64,000 bases of DNA from Pseudomonas pseudonitroreducens (GCF_021603645.1 NZ_BQHJ01000017.1:98918-162917), one strand, 5' to 3'; shown: positions 36,030-45,058, counted from the stretch's first letter. Notes: generated by a model from the letters alone, not told the origin. A program made the numbers and translations.

Positions 36030-36927
36030 GGGCGACCTCCGTGGCGCTGTCCAGGTAGGCCGCGATGCGCTCGGCGAGGTCCAGCACCGAGGCCGCGCCG
36101 GCGTAGGGGTAGAAGCGCTGCAGCGTCAGGGTATGGCCCTGGCGCACGGCGGGCAGGTTGGCCCAGAGGTCGTTGGGCTGCCGCAGGCTCTGCAGGCGCG
36201 CCGAGGTGGTGGGGATGTCGACGTAGACCAGGTGTGCGTCCGGACGCTCAGCCAGCCGCTCGATGCTGACCATGGCCAGCCCCACCGGGCCGACTGGCCC
36301 TTGCCAGGCATTCTCGACGCCGAGGCGGTCGAGCACGTCCTGCACCATGCTGTTCCTGCCGTAGACAGCGGCGTGGCGGCCGTCCTGGTTGAGCACGGCA
36401 ACGCAGACCGGCGGCAGGCTGCGGTTGGCCAGTTTGGCGCGTAGTTCGGCCAGGCGCTGTTCGCCGGCAGCGATGTAGTCGGCAGCGACCTGCTCGACGC
36501 CCAATCGCCGCGCCAGGTCATTCATGAAGTCGGTCGTGGCCTTCCAGGCGCCCTCGGCAGCCGGGTAGATGGCGACCTTTTCGGTCGGCGCAATACCGTT
36601 GAGTCGGCGCTGCAAGGTCGGCGTCATCGGGTCGCTGAGGATCAGTTGTGGTTGCAGCTGCTGGATCAGTTCGAGGTTCGGTTCCCAGTACGGGCCCACG
36701 TCACGCACGCTGTCGGGCAACGCCATCGTCGGCATGCGCACCCGGTAGTAGCGGTCGTCGGAAATCGCCAGGGGCGGCACCCCCAGGGTCAGCAGCGTTT
36801 CAGCGGCCACCCAGTTGAGCGCGACGATCCGCGTCAGGCGCTCACCGGCGAAAACCGGCAGGCCGCAGGCGCAGGCCAGCCCGCCCAGGGCAAGGCGCTG
36901 CAGCAGGTGGCGACGGGTGAGGGACAT
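36022..36927 (-). CDS. fhuD: FhuD-like periplasmic ferric-siderophore binding protein
   Basis: A 301-residue class III substrate-binding protein. Its leader has a twin-arginine-like motif (TRRHLLQ, residues 4-10) followed by a hydrophobic stretch ending near PVFAG, so Tat export is possible. The mature part has the two-lobe PBP pattern joined by a long helix (about 140-170), with RIVALNWVAAETLLTLGV and ELIQQLQPQLILS in the first lobe. It delivers ferric hydroxamate to FhuB. It is preceded by the receptor gene and a terminator at 36964-36994, so it may have its own promoter in that 112-bp gap. Confidence 0.9.
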   Translation of the reverse strand: MSLTRRHLLQRLALGGLACACGLPVFAGERLTRIVALNWVAAETLLTLGVPPLAISDDRYYRVRMPTMALPDSVRDVGPYWEPNLELIQQLQPQLILSDPMTPTLQRRLNGIAPTEKVAIYPAAEGAWKATTDFMNDLARRLGVEQVAADYIAAGEQRLAELRAKLANRSLPPVCVAVLNQDGRHAAVYGRNSMVQDVLDRLGVENAWQGPVGPVGLAMVSIERLAERPDAHLVYVDIPTTSARLQSLRQPNDLWANLPAVRQGHTLTLQRFYPYAGAASVLDLAERIAAYLDSATEVAHV

Positions 36928-36963
36928 GCACTACTCCTCGCGTGAAACAACAGGCTCTTGAAA

Positions 36964-36994
36964 CAACAAAGGGCCCCCTGTGAACAGGGAGCCC
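36964..36994 (-). terminator. Terminator between receptor gene and fhuD
   Basis: On the minus strand GGGCTCCCTGT pairs with ACAGGGGGCCC (one mismatch) around a two-base loop and is followed by TTTGTTGTTT, just after the receptor gene. Confidence 0.75.
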
Positions 36995-37039
36995 GGGAGC
37001 AGCGGACGGAAGCGACACGGGGCCGCTTCCGTCGGTGCC

Positions 37040-39436
37040 TTACCAGCTGTACTTCACGCTGGTCATGACGGTGCGGCGCAGGCCCGGGTAGCAGGAGATC
37101 GGGCTGTCGCAGGTGGCGGCATAGTCCTCGTCCAGCAGGTTCTGCGCGTTCACCGAGAGGGTCACGTTCTTGTTCAGCGGGTAGCTCACGCCGGCGTCGA
37201 ACAGGGTGTAGTTGTCGACGTGGTAGGTGTTGGTGTTGTTGCCGTAGAGCGAGCCGGTGTAGCGCACGCCGCCGCCGATGGAGAGGCCGTCGACCACGCC
37301 TTCGTGGAAGGTGTAGTTCAGCCAGCCATTGGCCATGTGCTCGGGTACGTTGGCCGGGCGGTTGCCCTCGTTGGCGTCGTTGCTCTTGGTGATCTTGGCC
37401 TTGGTGTAGGTGTAGGAAGCCAGCAGGTCCCAGTTCTCATCCAGCTTGGCCTTCAGCTCGGCCTCGATGCCGCGCGAGCGCTGCTCGCCGGTGGGCTCGT
37501 TGAAGCCAGTCGGCACGCCGTTGGCACTGAGCTGCGGGGTGAGGATGTTTTCCTTGGTCAGCTCGTAGGCGGCCAGGGTGATCAGCAGCGTCTCGTCCGG
37601 CTGGAACTTCACGCCGGCCTCGTACTGGTGGGCTTCGCTGGATTTGAACGCGCCGCCATCCGGGCCGAGGCCGGAGTTCGGCACGAAGGACTCGGAGTAG
37701 CTGACGTAGGGCGCCAGGCCGAAGTCGGTCAGGTAGGTCACGCCGACGCGGCCGGTGAAGGCGTTGTCCTTCTGCATGCTGTGCGCGCCGGTATGGCTGT
37801 CCAGGTCATTGCGCACGTAGTCGTAGCGGCCACCGGCGGTGAGGATCCAGTGGTCGTCGAACTTGACCTGGTCCTGCAGGTAGGCGCCGACCTGCTCGAT
37901 GTTCTGGTTGTAGTCGATCGCCTGGCCGGGGAGGGTGGTGTCCTTGGTCGGGCGCTGCACGCTCTGGCCGTACTGCGGGTTGTCCAGGTTCAGCGACGGG
38001 CCGAGGGTGCGCCAGCGGGCGATGTCGGCGTCCTGCCAGCTGTAGTCGACGCCCATCAGCAGGGTGTGCTTGATGGAACCGGTGTCGAAGTTGGCCTGGA
38101 GCTGGTTGTCCAGGTTGAAGGTGTCCATGTGCTGGTCGAAACGGTCGGCGGTACGGATGATGTTGCGACCGACCTGGGCTTGCGGCAACAGGTTGGCGAA
38201 CACCAGGTCGACCTGGCCATAACGCGCGTTCTGGCGGAACTCCCAGACATCGTCGAAGCGATGGCGGAACTCGTAGCCGAGGGTGTACTGGTCCTGGCTG
38301 AAGTGGTTGTAGCTATGGTCGCCCAGCAACGTGCCGGTGGTGTGGCCGTTGACGCTGTAGTCGAAGATCGACCCGGAGTTGCGGTCACGCAGGAAGTCGG
38401 TGAGCACGGTCAGGCTGGTGTCTTCGTCCGGCGCCCAGGTGAAGGACGGGGCGATGTAGTAGCGGTCGTCCTCGACCTCGTGGCCGTCGTCGTATTCGGC
38501 CTGGGTGTTGGCATCGCGGGCCAGGCCCACCACGCGGTAGAGGAACTGGTTCTGCTCGTCCAGGGCGCCGCCGAGGTCGAACTGGCCCTGCTTGCGGTCA
38601 TGGTTGCCGCCGGTCAGCTGGACTTCGTTGATGTGATTGGCAGTGGGCTTCTTGCTCACGCGGTTGACGATGCCGCCGGCGTCGCCCAGGCCGAACAGGC
38701 TGGAGGACGGGCCACGGACCACGTCGATACGCTCGAAGGCATAGGGCTCGCTGCGAAAGAAGGCGTAGCTGTTGTTCTGCTGACGCAGGCCGTTGAGGTA
38801 GTCACTGGTGGCCTGGGCATTGAAGCCGCGGATGTACATCCAGTCGAAGCCCTTGGGGTCCAGGCCATAGGCTTCCACCTTGACGCCCGGCACGTAGCGC
38901 AGCGCTTCGGTCACCGTCTGGGCGCCCTGGGCGTCCATCTGCTTGCGGGTGATCACCGAGATCGACTGGGGGATTTCCAGCAGCGGGGTGTCGGTCTTGC
39001 TACCGCTGTTGGAGGTGCGCGGCACGTAGCTGTCCTCACCCTCGACGGCGCCGGTGATGACCTGGGCGGACATGTTCAGGGTGTCGCCACTGGCGGCGTC
39101 GGCGCCCAGCAGGGTCACGCGGCTGCCTTCCACCTGGTACTTGATGCCGGTGCCCTGCAGCAGACGCTCCAGCGCCTGGGTAGGCTCCATCTCGCCGCGT
39201 ACGCCGGGCGCACGCAGGTTCTGCACCTGGGTCTGGTTGAAGACGATCTGCAGGTTCGACTGCGCACCCAGGCTGGTGAGGGCGGAGGCCAGCGACTGGG
39301 CCGGGATGTCGATGCGGACCGGGGCGGCCTCGGCGGCGGAGGCCGCCAGTACCATCCCCAGGGCGGTGGCGCGGACCAGGCGGGCCAGGGGCTTCACCGG
39401 GTGCCGGGATTGCAGCGCAGTGCGGGTGCGACTCAC
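37040..39436 (-). CDS. TonB-dependent siderophore receptor with STN signalling domain
   Basis: A 798-residue outer-membrane receptor. It has a leader (about 1-37) and an STN signalling domain (about 40-110, VRIDIPAQSLASALTSLGAQSNLQIVF). A plug domain follows (LLEIPQSISVITRKQMDAQGAQ, IRGFNAQ, RIDVVRGPSSSLFGLGDAGGIVN), then a barrel ending in Val-Lys-Tyr-Ser-Trp. The STN domain means that ligand binding is signalled to an anti-sigma factor, here the FecR gene upstream. The plug and barrel resemble FhuA/FiuA-type hydroxamate receptors more than FpvA. A Fur-box-like site lies about 30-50 bases upstream. Confidence 0.93.
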   Translation of the reverse strand: MSRTRTALQSRHPVKPLARLVRATALGMVLAASAAEAAPVRIDIPAQSLASALTSLGAQSNLQIVFNQTQVQNLRAPGVRGEMEPTQALERLLQGTGIKYQVEGSRVTLLGADAASGDTLNMSAQVITGAVEGEDSYVPRTSNSGSKTDTPLLEIPQSISVITRKQMDAQGAQTVTEALRYVPGVKVEAYGLDPKGFDWMYIRGFNAQATSDYLNGLRQQNNSYAFFRSEPYAFERIDVVRGPSSSLFGLGDAGGIVNRVSKKPTANHINEVQLTGGNHDRKQGQFDLGGALDEQNQFLYRVVGLARDANTQAEYDDGHEVEDDRYYIAPSFTWAPDEDTSLTVLTDFLRDRNSGSIFDYSVNGHTTGTLLGDHSYNHFSQDQYTLGYEFRHRFDDVWEFRQNARYGQVDLVFANLLPQAQVGRNIIRTADRFDQHMDTFNLDNQLQANFDTGSIKHTLLMGVDYSWQDADIARWRTLGPSLNLDNPQYGQSVQRPTKDTTLPGQAIDYNQNIEQVGAYLQDQVKFDDHWILTAGGRYDYVRNDLDSHTGAHSMQKDNAFTGRVGVTYLTDFGLAPYVSYSESFVPNSGLGPDGGAFKSSEAHQYEAGVKFQPDETLLITLAAYELTKENILTPQLSANGVPTGFNEPTGEQRSRGIEAELKAKLDENWDLLASYTYTKAKITKSNDANEGNRPANVPEHMANGWLNYTFHEGVVDGLSIGGGVRYTGSLYGNNTNTYHVDNYTLFDAGVSYPLNKNVTLSVNAQNLLDEDYAATCDSPISCYPGLRRTVMTSVKYSW

Positions 39437-39465
39437 TTTGTTAGCTCCTATGATCTTAATGCAGT

Positions 39466-39485
39466 TTCTAATAAGAATGATTCAG
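39466..39485 (-). promoter_or_regulatory. Fur-box-like site upstream of the receptor gene
   Basis: Read on the minus strand, CTGAATCATTCTTATTAG matches much of the Fur consensus GATAATGATAATCATTATC. It sits 30-50 bases before the receptor start in an AT-rich patch. Confidence 0.6.
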
Positions 39486-39565
39486 CTTTATGTGACGCGC
39501 CGGCTGAAAAAAACCGGAAGAATCCGTTCGATCTTTTTTTATTGCTGAGCGACGACCGCGGGAAA

Positions 39566-39587
39566 GGCGGCCATCCAGGCCGCCGGG
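39566..39587 (-). terminator. Hairpin after the ABC exporter gene
   Basis: GGCGGCC and GGCCGCC arms around TGGAT, followed on the minus strand by TTTCCC, 4 bases after the exporter stop. It may reduce read-through into the receptor gene. Confidence 0.55.
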
Positions 39588-39590
39588 CCG

Positions 39591-41279
39591 TCAGTGCAGC
39601 GCCACGCCAGAAGCACCAGGCGTGGCTGCGCTGCGCTGCTCCTCGACCGCCACGATCTGCCCGGCGCGCATGCGCAGCAGGCGGTCGGCGACGTTGAAAT
39701 AACGGTCATCGTGGGAAATCACGATCAGCGTCTTGCCCTGGGCGCGCAGCTCGGGCAACAGCTCGGTGTAGAAAATCCGCCGGAACTCGGGGTCCTGGTC
39801 CGCGGCCCATTCGTCGAACACCAGCACCGGGCGCTTCTCCAGCCACGCCTGCACCAGCGCCAGGCGCTTGCGCTGGCCGGTGGACAGGTCGGTCGTCGAG
39901 AACTCCTGGCCGTGCAGGCTGACCTTATGGGCGATCTCCAGGCGCTCCAGGTAGCGACCGGCTTCGACCGGGATGTCCTGGCTGCCCTTGAGCAGGTCCT
40001 CGAACAGGAAGTAGTCGGCGAAGATGGTGGTGAACAGTTGGCGGTAGTCGTCGCGACTGCCATCGCCGACCGCTTCGCCATTGAGCAGCAGCTCGCCAGC
40101 GCGCGGGGCGTAGAGGCCGAGCAGCAGCTTGATCATGGTGGTCTTGCCGCAGCCGTTGTCGCCGGCGATGAAGAGGATTTCCCCGCGATTCACCGTCAGG
40201 TTCAGCGGGCCGACGGCGAAGCCACTGGAGCCGTCGTCGGTGGGGTAGTGATAGGCCAGGTCGCGCAGCTCGATGGAGTGGAATTCCTGTGCCGGGCGAC
40301 CATCGTCGGCCAGCAGCAGGTTCGGCTCCGGGGAGGAGAAACGCACCGACAACTCGGCGATGCGGCGGAACGCGACCTGTGCACGGGTGACCACCGGCAG
40401 CTGGCCGATCAGTCCTTCCAGCGGGCCCTTCATGTACAGCAGCACCAGGATGAAGCCGGACAGCGTCGCCTGGTCGGTGCTCGGCCACAGCGACTGGTAG
40501 GCCAGGGCCACGCCGATGACGATGAAGAACAGCGTCGAACCGAAGCCCTTGGCCACGTTGAACAGGTTGATCGAGCGCAGCTGGATGTCGCAGATCTCGT
40601 CGGCGGTGCCTTGCAGGCGCTCGCTGTAATGCTGGAAGCGGCGCGGGCGGCTGATGCGCAGCTCCTTGGCGCCCTCGGCGATGGCGCGGTAGTGCTTCTG
40701 CAGCTCGTCTTCCTTGTCCCGAGCCTCGAAGAAGCCCTTGATGCCCTTGGCCCGTGCGACGTACTGCACGGCACTGCCGACGACGATGGCGATAGCGGTG
40801 GCGAGGAACATCGGCGGCGACAGCCAGGCCAGGTAGCCCAGGCAACCCAGCGTCGTGGTCAGCGCGACGGCCAGCGGCGCGAAGGCGAAGGCGAAGTCGC
40901 TGATGGTGTCGATGTCGTGGGTCAGCACGGGGATCAGGCGATGGCTGCGGTAGCGTTCGATCTGCTCGATGGGCGCGGAAATGATCTTGCTGCCCAGGTC
41001 TTTGCGCAGCCGCGCGATCACGTGCTGGCCGACGTAATTGGTGCCCATGTCGGAAATGATCGAGCCCAGCAGTGCCAGCGCGCACAGCCCGGCGAAGCCC
41101 AGCAGCAGGCCGGCGGGCATGCCGCCCTGCGAGTGCAGGCTGTAGTTGATGGTGGCGAGCAGCGCTGTGATGGCCGAGCCGCCCAGAATCCCCAGCAGGG
41201 TGGCGGCGGTCAGCGGCAGCCAGTGCGGCCGCAGCAGTTTGAGCATCTCGCGCAAGGCGCTTGGAGCGGGTGTCTGCAT
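39591..41279 (-). CDS. PvdE/YojI-like cyclic-peptide ABC exporter
   Basis: A 562-residue half-size ABC exporter: six membrane helices (about 1-310) followed by a nucleotide-binding domain with Walker A GDNGCGKTT (near 380), signature STGQRKRLAL and Walker B PVLVFDEWAADQDP. In this family the usual LLLDEPT is replaced by FDEWAADQDP, as in PvdE, SyrD and YojI (cyclic peptide export group). PvdE moves the pyoverdine precursor to the periplasm. Its presence suggests a peptide-type siderophore or precursor, though no peptide synthetase is nearby. The 5' gap contains an inverted repeat at 41413. Confidence 0.9.
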   Translation of the reverse strand: MQTPAPSALREMLKLLRPHWLPLTAATLLGILGGSAITALLATINYSLHSQGGMPAGLLLGFAGLCALALLGSIISDMGTNYVGQHVIARLRKDLGSKIISAPIEQIERYRSHRLIPVLTHDIDTISDFAFAFAPLAVALTTTLGCLGYLAWLSPPMFLATAIAIVVGSAVQYVARAKGIKGFFEARDKEDELQKHYRAIAEGAKELRISRPRRFQHYSERLQGTADEICDIQLRSINLFNVAKGFGSTLFFIVIGVALAYQSLWPSTDQATLSGFILVLLYMKGPLEGLIGQLPVVTRAQVAFRRIAELSVRFSSPEPNLLLADDGRPAQEFHSIELRDLAYHYPTDDGSSGFAVGPLNLTVNRGEILFIAGDNGCGKTTMIKLLLGLYAPRAGELLLNGEAVGDGSRDDYRQLFTTIFADYFLFEDLLKGSQDIPVEAGRYLERLEIAHKVSLHGQEFSTTDLSTGQRKRLALVQAWLEKRPVLVFDEWAADQDPEFRRIFYTELLPELRAQGKTLIVISHDDRYFNVADRLLRMRAGQIVAVEEQRSAATPGASGVALH

Positions 41280-41412
41280 CGTCTTTTCCTGGACCCGGCC
41301 TGCCGGAAAGCAGGCCGCACAACGGGACGAGACGGCGCGCGAATCAGCAAATCATCGGCAAATCCGAATCGTTGCTATCAAGACGAATGAGCCGGGAGAA
41401 AACTGAAGAGAA

Positions 41413-41431
41413 TTTGCGAATTTATCGCAAA
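41413..41431. promoter_or_regulatory. Inverted repeat upstream of the ABC exporter
   Basis: TTTGCGA and TCGCAAA form a perfect 7-bp inverted repeat around ATTTA, about 135 bp before the exporter start, in an AT-rich stretch. It could be an operator. Confidence 0.35.
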
Positions 41432-41458
41432 TGAGTCGGCACAGATGCTGAGGTCTCT

Positions 41459-41531
41459 GTAGGAGCGGACTCTGTCCGCGATCGGTGTCCGGCGCGAAGC
41501 GAGGCCAATCGCGGACAGAGTCCGCTCCTAC
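41459..41531. repeat. Inverted REP pair (BIME)
   Basis: Two GCGGAC(A/G)GAGTCCGCTCC-type elements face each other just before the fecR-like stop. Confidence 0.87.
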
Positions 41532-41538
41532 AGTGGGG

Positions 41539-42567
41539 TTAGAGCTGCACGTAGCGGCTGGCGAGCACCATGCGGCCCTGGTGGTCCTTGCGCAATTCCA
41601 GCGGCAGGACCTTGGGTAGCGAGTCCACCAGCGCCTGCAGGTCGTCGGTGCGGTAGATGCCGCCAATGCGCATGGCGGCAACGGTCGCATCGTCGAGGAA
41701 CACCGGCTGCTTGAGGTAGCGATTGATCAGCGGGATGGCCGCTTGCAGCGTCAGGTCGTCGATCACCAGCTTGCCCTCGATCCAGGCGATGGCGCCCGCA
41801 GGCGCCACCTGGGCCAGCTCGATGCGCTGGCTGCCCTGGCTGTAGCGCGCCTGCATGCCCGGCGTGAGCTGGGCGCTGTTGCCGTCGACGCTGTCGGGCG
41901 GGCTGACCACCACCGAGCCTTCGAGCAGGGTGACCAGCATCTGGTGCGGGTCGGTCCAGACGTTGAAGCGCGTGCCGGTGACCCGCACGCTGCCGTTGTC
42001 GGTGTAGACCGAGAAGGGCTGCAAGGTGTCGTGGGTGACCCGGAAGTACGCTTCGCCGCCGCTTTTCAGCCAGGCACTGCGGCGATCGCGGAAGTCGGCG
42101 AAGATCAGTTGCGAATGGCTGTTGAGCTCGACTATCGAGCCGTCGGCCAACTCGACCTCGCGTGCGCCGGGTTGCGCGGCGTAGTAGCCGACCTTCGACG
42201 GCAGCCAGCCAGCGGACCAGCCGGCCGACCACAGGGCGCCAATGGCCACCAGCATGCCAGCCGCCACGGCGACGATGCGCTTGCCTCGGCGTGGGCGACT
42301 GGCGCTGCTGTGGCGGCGGCGATCGTTCGAAGGCGTCGCTGCGATCGGGGCGGGCGCTACTCGCGGAGTCGCTGGCAGCAGTTCCGAAAGCTGCCAGATC
42401 TCCAGCATCGCCTGGTACTCCTCCTCGTGGCGCGGGTCGACTGCGAGCCACTGCGCGAATTCGGCGCGCTCGGCATCGCTGCACTCTTCATCGTGCAGAC
42501 GCGCGCACCAGTGCGCGGCTTCGGCGCTGACGCGGTCATCGTCGAACGGGGCGGGGGAGCTGGTCAT
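41539..42567 (-). CDS. FecR-family anti-sigma factor / sigma regulator
   Basis: A 342-residue protein. The N-terminal cytoplasmic domain (about 1-60, AAHWCARLHDEECSDAERAEFAQWLAVDPRHEEEY) is the FecR anti-sigma domain. One membrane helix (about 95-118) leads to a periplasmic FecR domain (about 130-230, VELADGSIVELNSHSQLIF) and a C-terminal STN-like part (about 255-330) that contacts the receptor's signalling domain. It should hold the divergently encoded ECF sigma factor until the receptor binds its siderophore. The pairing with the 42694 gene and the receptor is the classic FecARI-type arrangement. Confidence 0.92.
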   Translation of the reverse strand: MTSSPAPFDDDRVSAEAAHWCARLHDEECSDAERAEFAQWLAVDPRHEEEYQAMLEIWQLSELLPATPRVAPAPIAATPSNDRRRHSSASRPRRGKRIVAVAAGMLVAIGALWSAGWSAGWLPSKVGYYAAQPGAREVELADGSIVELNSHSQLIFADFRDRRSAWLKSGGEAYFRVTHDTLQPFSVYTDNGSVRVTGTRFNVWTDPHQMLVTLLEGSVVVSPPDSVDGNSAQLTPGMQARYSQGSQRIELAQVAPAGAIAWIEGKLVIDDLTLQAAIPLINRYLKQPVFLDDATVAAMRIGGIYRTDDLQALVDSLPKVLPLELRKDHQGRMVLASRYVQL

Positions 42568-42621
42568 CAGGAATCTCGGTGAGGCCGTTTGCGGCCGATA
42601 TCACACTTTCTTTTCGCGTTG

Positions 42622-42643
42622 ATGCGAGTGATTATAAATAAGC
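42622..42643 (+). promoter_or_regulatory. AT-rich Fur-box-like site between fecR and the sigma gene
   Basis: GAGTGATTATAAATAAG lies in the 126-bp divergent gap, about 55 bp before the sigma factor start. It keeps part of the Fur consensus (TGATTAT, AATAA). The match is weaker than the others in this window. Confidence 0.35.
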
Positions 42644-42693
42644 CTGACTCGGACTGTCAGCAGGCGCCTACAGCCTCGACTGTTTTTCATAGG

Positions 42694-43200
42694 ATGCCCG
42701 ACGGGGTGGAAAGCGCGTTCATCCGTTATTACAAGGAATTGGTCCTGTACCTCAATCGCCGCCTTGGCGACCGGCAGGTGGCTGCCGATCTGACGCAGGA
42801 GGCTTTCCTGCGCCTGCTCGACCGCAAGGGTGACGAGCATATCGAACAACCCCGCGCATTTCTCTATCGCACTGCCGTCAACCTGAGCATCGACCTGCAC
42901 CGGCGTGGCCGCGTGCGCCGCACTGAAGAGCTGGAAAGCCTCGATCGCGAAGGTTGCCTCGATGAGCGCTGCCCGCAGGAAGAGGCCAGCCGGCAGCAGC
43001 AACTGCAATTGCTCCAGCGCGCCCTCGGGGAGTTGCCCGAGGCCTGCCGTCGCGCTTTCCTGCTGCGCAAGGTCGATGGCTGCAGCCATGTCGAGATCGC
43101 CGAAGCCATGGGCATCTCCCGCGACATGGTGGAGAAGCACATCGTCAACGCGATGAAGCACTGCCGGCTGCGGCTCAGGGCCTGGGGCGGGCAGGGCTAG
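42694..43200 (+). CDS. FecI-like ECF sigma factor
   Basis: The 168-residue product starts at 42694 (MPDGVESAFIRYYKELVLYLNRRLG); an upstream in-frame ATG at 42589 would lengthen it by 35 residues that do not look like sigma factor. Region 2 is seen in DRQVAADLTQEAFLRLLDR and FLYRTAVNLSIDLHRR, and region 4 in LPEACRRAFLLRKVDGCSHVEIAEAMGISRDMVEKHI. It belongs to the iron-starvation FecI group and should direct transcription of the receptor gene when released by the FecR protein. Confidence 0.92.
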   Translation: MPDGVESAFIRYYKELVLYLNRRLGDRQVAADLTQEAFLRLLDRKGDEHIEQPRAFLYRTAVNLSIDLHRRGRVRRTEELESLDREGCLDERCPQEEASRQQQLQLLQRALGELPEACRRAFLLRKVDGCSHVEIAEAMGISRDMVEKHIVNAMKHCRLRLRAWGGQG

Positions 43201-43224
43201 GCGCGGTTCGTCAGCCGCCCTCGC

Positions 43225-43315
43225 GTAGGAGCGGACTTCGTCCGCGATCGAATCACTGCCACTCCAATCGGTCAGGGAGCGGGGTCATCACATCGCGGAC
43301 GGAGTCCGCTCCTAC
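43225..43315. repeat. Inverted REP pair (BIME)
   Basis: Two GCGGAC-type REP elements in inverted orientation between the sigma factor gene and the pvdA control region. Confidence 0.87.
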
Positions 43316-43430
43316 GCTGATGCATTTACATGGAAAGACGCGCCAGCTCCGCCGGGATATAGTCCCGCGCGGCTCCTGCGCATTTTTCGAGCCCCGCCTG
43401 GCACGCCGTCATTCTGAAATTTTCATGACT

Positions 43431-43450
43431 TAGTGAGAATCATTCTAAAT
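43431..43450 (+). promoter_or_regulatory. Fur box upstream of the pvdA-like gene
   Basis: TAGTGAGAATCATTCTAAAT contains the dyad AGAAT-C-ATTCT and resembles the Fur consensus. It overlaps the -35 half of the iron-starvation box that follows. Confidence 0.65.
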
Positions 43451-43469
43451 TTCCGAAAGCCTGTCTCGT
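43446..43469 (+). promoter_or_regulatory. PvdS-type iron-starvation box (TAAAT-N16-CGT), pvdA-like gene
   Basis: TAAAT at 43446-43450 and CGT at 43467-43469 are separated by exactly 16 bases, matching the P. aeruginosa IS box for the ECF sigma factor PvdS, including the preceding C. Transcription would start near 43476, giving a leader of about 150 bases. Confidence 0.72.
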
Positions 43470-43625
43470 CTCTCCAGATAACGCGCTATCGACAGCGCAA
43501 ATCACGGGCGACACGCAGGAGCGAGCGCCGACCGCCGGATGGCGGGGCGCTCCGGGCAGAGCAGTAAGCCGCCGCCTCCTGCGTGATCCCACCCCACGGC
43601 CATCGCGATACAGGACATTGGCACC

Positions 43626-44960
43626 ATGACCCAGATGATCACCCCGACCTACGACGTGCTCGGCATCGGTTTCGGCCCCTCCAACCTGGCGCTGGCGATC
43701 GCCCTACAGGAGCAGGCGCGACGCGAGGGCCGCCACTACCACGCGCTGTTCCTCGACAAGCAGGCCGACTATCGCTGGCACGGCAACACCCTGGTGGCGC
43801 AGAGCGAGCTGCAGATTTCCTTCCTCAAGGACCTGGTGACCCTGCGCAACCCCACCAGCCCCTACAGCTTCGTCAACTACCTGCATGCGATGGGGCGGCT
43901 GATCGACTTCACCAACCTGGGCACCTTCTACCCGTGCCGCATGGAGTACAACGACTACCTGCGCTGGGTCAGCGAGCAGTTCGCCGAGCAGCGCGTCTGT
44001 GGCGAGACGGTCAGCCGCGTGGAGCCGGTGCAGGGCCCGGACGGCATCGAGCTGGTCAAGGTGCTGTCCACCGATGCCCGCGGCCACGAGCGCTTCCGCC
44101 TGGCCCGCAGCGTGGTGGTGAGCACCGGCGGTACGCCGCGCTTCCCGTCCGCCTTCAGCCACCTGCGTGATGATCCGCGCGTGTTCCACCACGCCCGTTA
44201 CCTGGAATGCATGGCCAAGCAGCGCTGCAACCAGAACGAGCCGATGCGCATCGCGGTGATCGGCGGCGGCCAGAGTGCAGCGGAAGCCTTCATCGACCTG
44301 AACGACAGCTTCCCCTCGGTGCAGGTCGACATGGTCCTGCGCGCCGCCGTGCTCAAGCCGGCCGACGACAGCCCCTTCGTCAACGAAATCTTCGCCCCGC
44401 GCTACACCGACCTGGTGTTCAACGAGCCCAAGGCCGAGCGCGAGAAGCTCATCCAGGAGTTCCACAACACCAACTACTCGGTGGTCGACCTGGACCTGAT
44501 CGAGCGCATCTACGGCATCTTCTACCGGCAGAAGGTGGCGGGCGTGGATCGCCATGCCTTCCTCTGCCGGCGCAATGTCGAGGCCGCCAAGGCCGACGCC
44601 GATGGCATCGAGCTGACCCTGCGCGACAGCGCCACCGGCGCCGTGGAAAGCCACCGCTACGACGCCGTGATCCTCGCCACCGGTTACGAGCGCAAATCGC
44701 ACCGCGAACTGCTCGCACCGCTGCAGGACTACCTGGGTGATTTCGAGGTGGGCCGCGATTACCGCGTGCTGGCGGATGAGCGACTGCATGCCGGCATCTA
44801 CCTGCAGGGCTTCACCCAGGACAGCCACGGCCTGAGCGATACGCTGCTGTCGGTGTTGCCGATGCGCGCGGAAGAAATCGCCGCGTCGCTGTTCGAGCAC
44901 CTGCCACCGCACGAAGCCGCGCACAAGCCGACGCGCCCGCTGACCGCGGAAAGCGCCTGA
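43626..44960 (+). CDS. pvdA: L-ornithine N5-monooxygenase (PvdA type)
   Basis: A 444-residue flavin-dependent N-hydroxylating monooxygenase that converts L-ornithine to N5-hydroxyornithine using NADPH and O2. It has the FAD motif GIGFGPSNLALAIAL (about 14-28), the segment NTLVAQSELQISFLKDLVTLRNPTSPYSFVNYL, the NADPH motif VIGGGQSAAEAFIDL (about 211-225) and ATGYERK (about 352-358). Similarity to pyoverdine PvdA as I recall it is strong along the whole length. It is preceded by a Fur box and an IS box. It lies far from any visible NRPS gene; a hairpin separates it from the acetyltransferase. Confidence 0.95.
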   Translation: MTQMITPTYDVLGIGFGPSNLALAIALQEQARREGRHYHALFLDKQADYRWHGNTLVAQSELQISFLKDLVTLRNPTSPYSFVNYLHAMGRLIDFTNLGTFYPCRMEYNDYLRWVSEQFAEQRVCGETVSRVEPVQGPDGIELVKVLSTDARGHERFRLARSVVVSTGGTPRFPSAFSHLRDDPRVFHHARYLECMAKQRCNQNEPMRIAVIGGGQSAAEAFIDLNDSFPSVQVDMVLRAAVLKPADDSPFVNEIFAPRYTDLVFNEPKAEREKLIQEFHNTNYSVVDLDLIERIYGIFYRQKVAGVDRHAFLCRRNVEAAKADADGIELTLRDSATGAVESHRYDAVILATGYERKSHRELLAPLQDYLGDFEVGRDYRVLADERLHAGIYLQGFTQDSHGLSDTLLSVLPMRAEEIAASLFEHLPPHEAAHKPTRPLTAESA

Positions 44961-44966
44961 GCCAAA

Positions 44967-44991
44967 CGGCCCGGAACTGATTTCCGGGCCG
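44967..44991 (+). terminator. Hairpin after the pvdA-like gene
   Basis: CGGCCCGGAA and TTCCGGGCCG form a perfect 10-bp stem, 6 bases past the stop. There is no T-run, but the next IS box begins 3 bases further on. Confidence 0.6.
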
Positions 44992-44993
44992 AC

Positions 44994-45017
44994 TAAATTC
45001 CTGCCGACCCTGCTCGT
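44994..45017 (+). promoter_or_regulatory. PvdS-type iron-starvation box, acetyltransferase gene
   Basis: TAAAT at 44994-44998 and CGT at 45015-45017 are again exactly 16 bases apart, with the same C before TAAAT. The start point would be near 45024, about 35 bases before the ATG at 45059. Confidence 0.7.
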
Positions 45018-45058
45018 CTTACGGGCGGGGTCGTTGCATTCACCAAAGGGTACCCACT

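Noticed and set aside
37040-39436. Calling the receptor FpvA (pyoverdine receptor)
   Set aside because: The STN domain fits, but plug and barrel segments look like FhuA/FiuA-type hydroxamate receptors and fhuBD genes follow directly.
37000-39697. A very long plus-strand open frame (over 900 codons) opposite the receptor gene
   Set aside because: High GC keeps antisense frames open. The product is Val/Gly/Leu-rich without any fold pattern, while the minus strand encodes a full TonB receptor. The same holds for long frames opposite pfeA, the ABC exporter and the LuxR/GNAT region.
41280-41460. IS box upstream of the ABC exporter
   Set aside because: ATTTA is present on the plus strand, but no ACG lies at the required 16-base distance.
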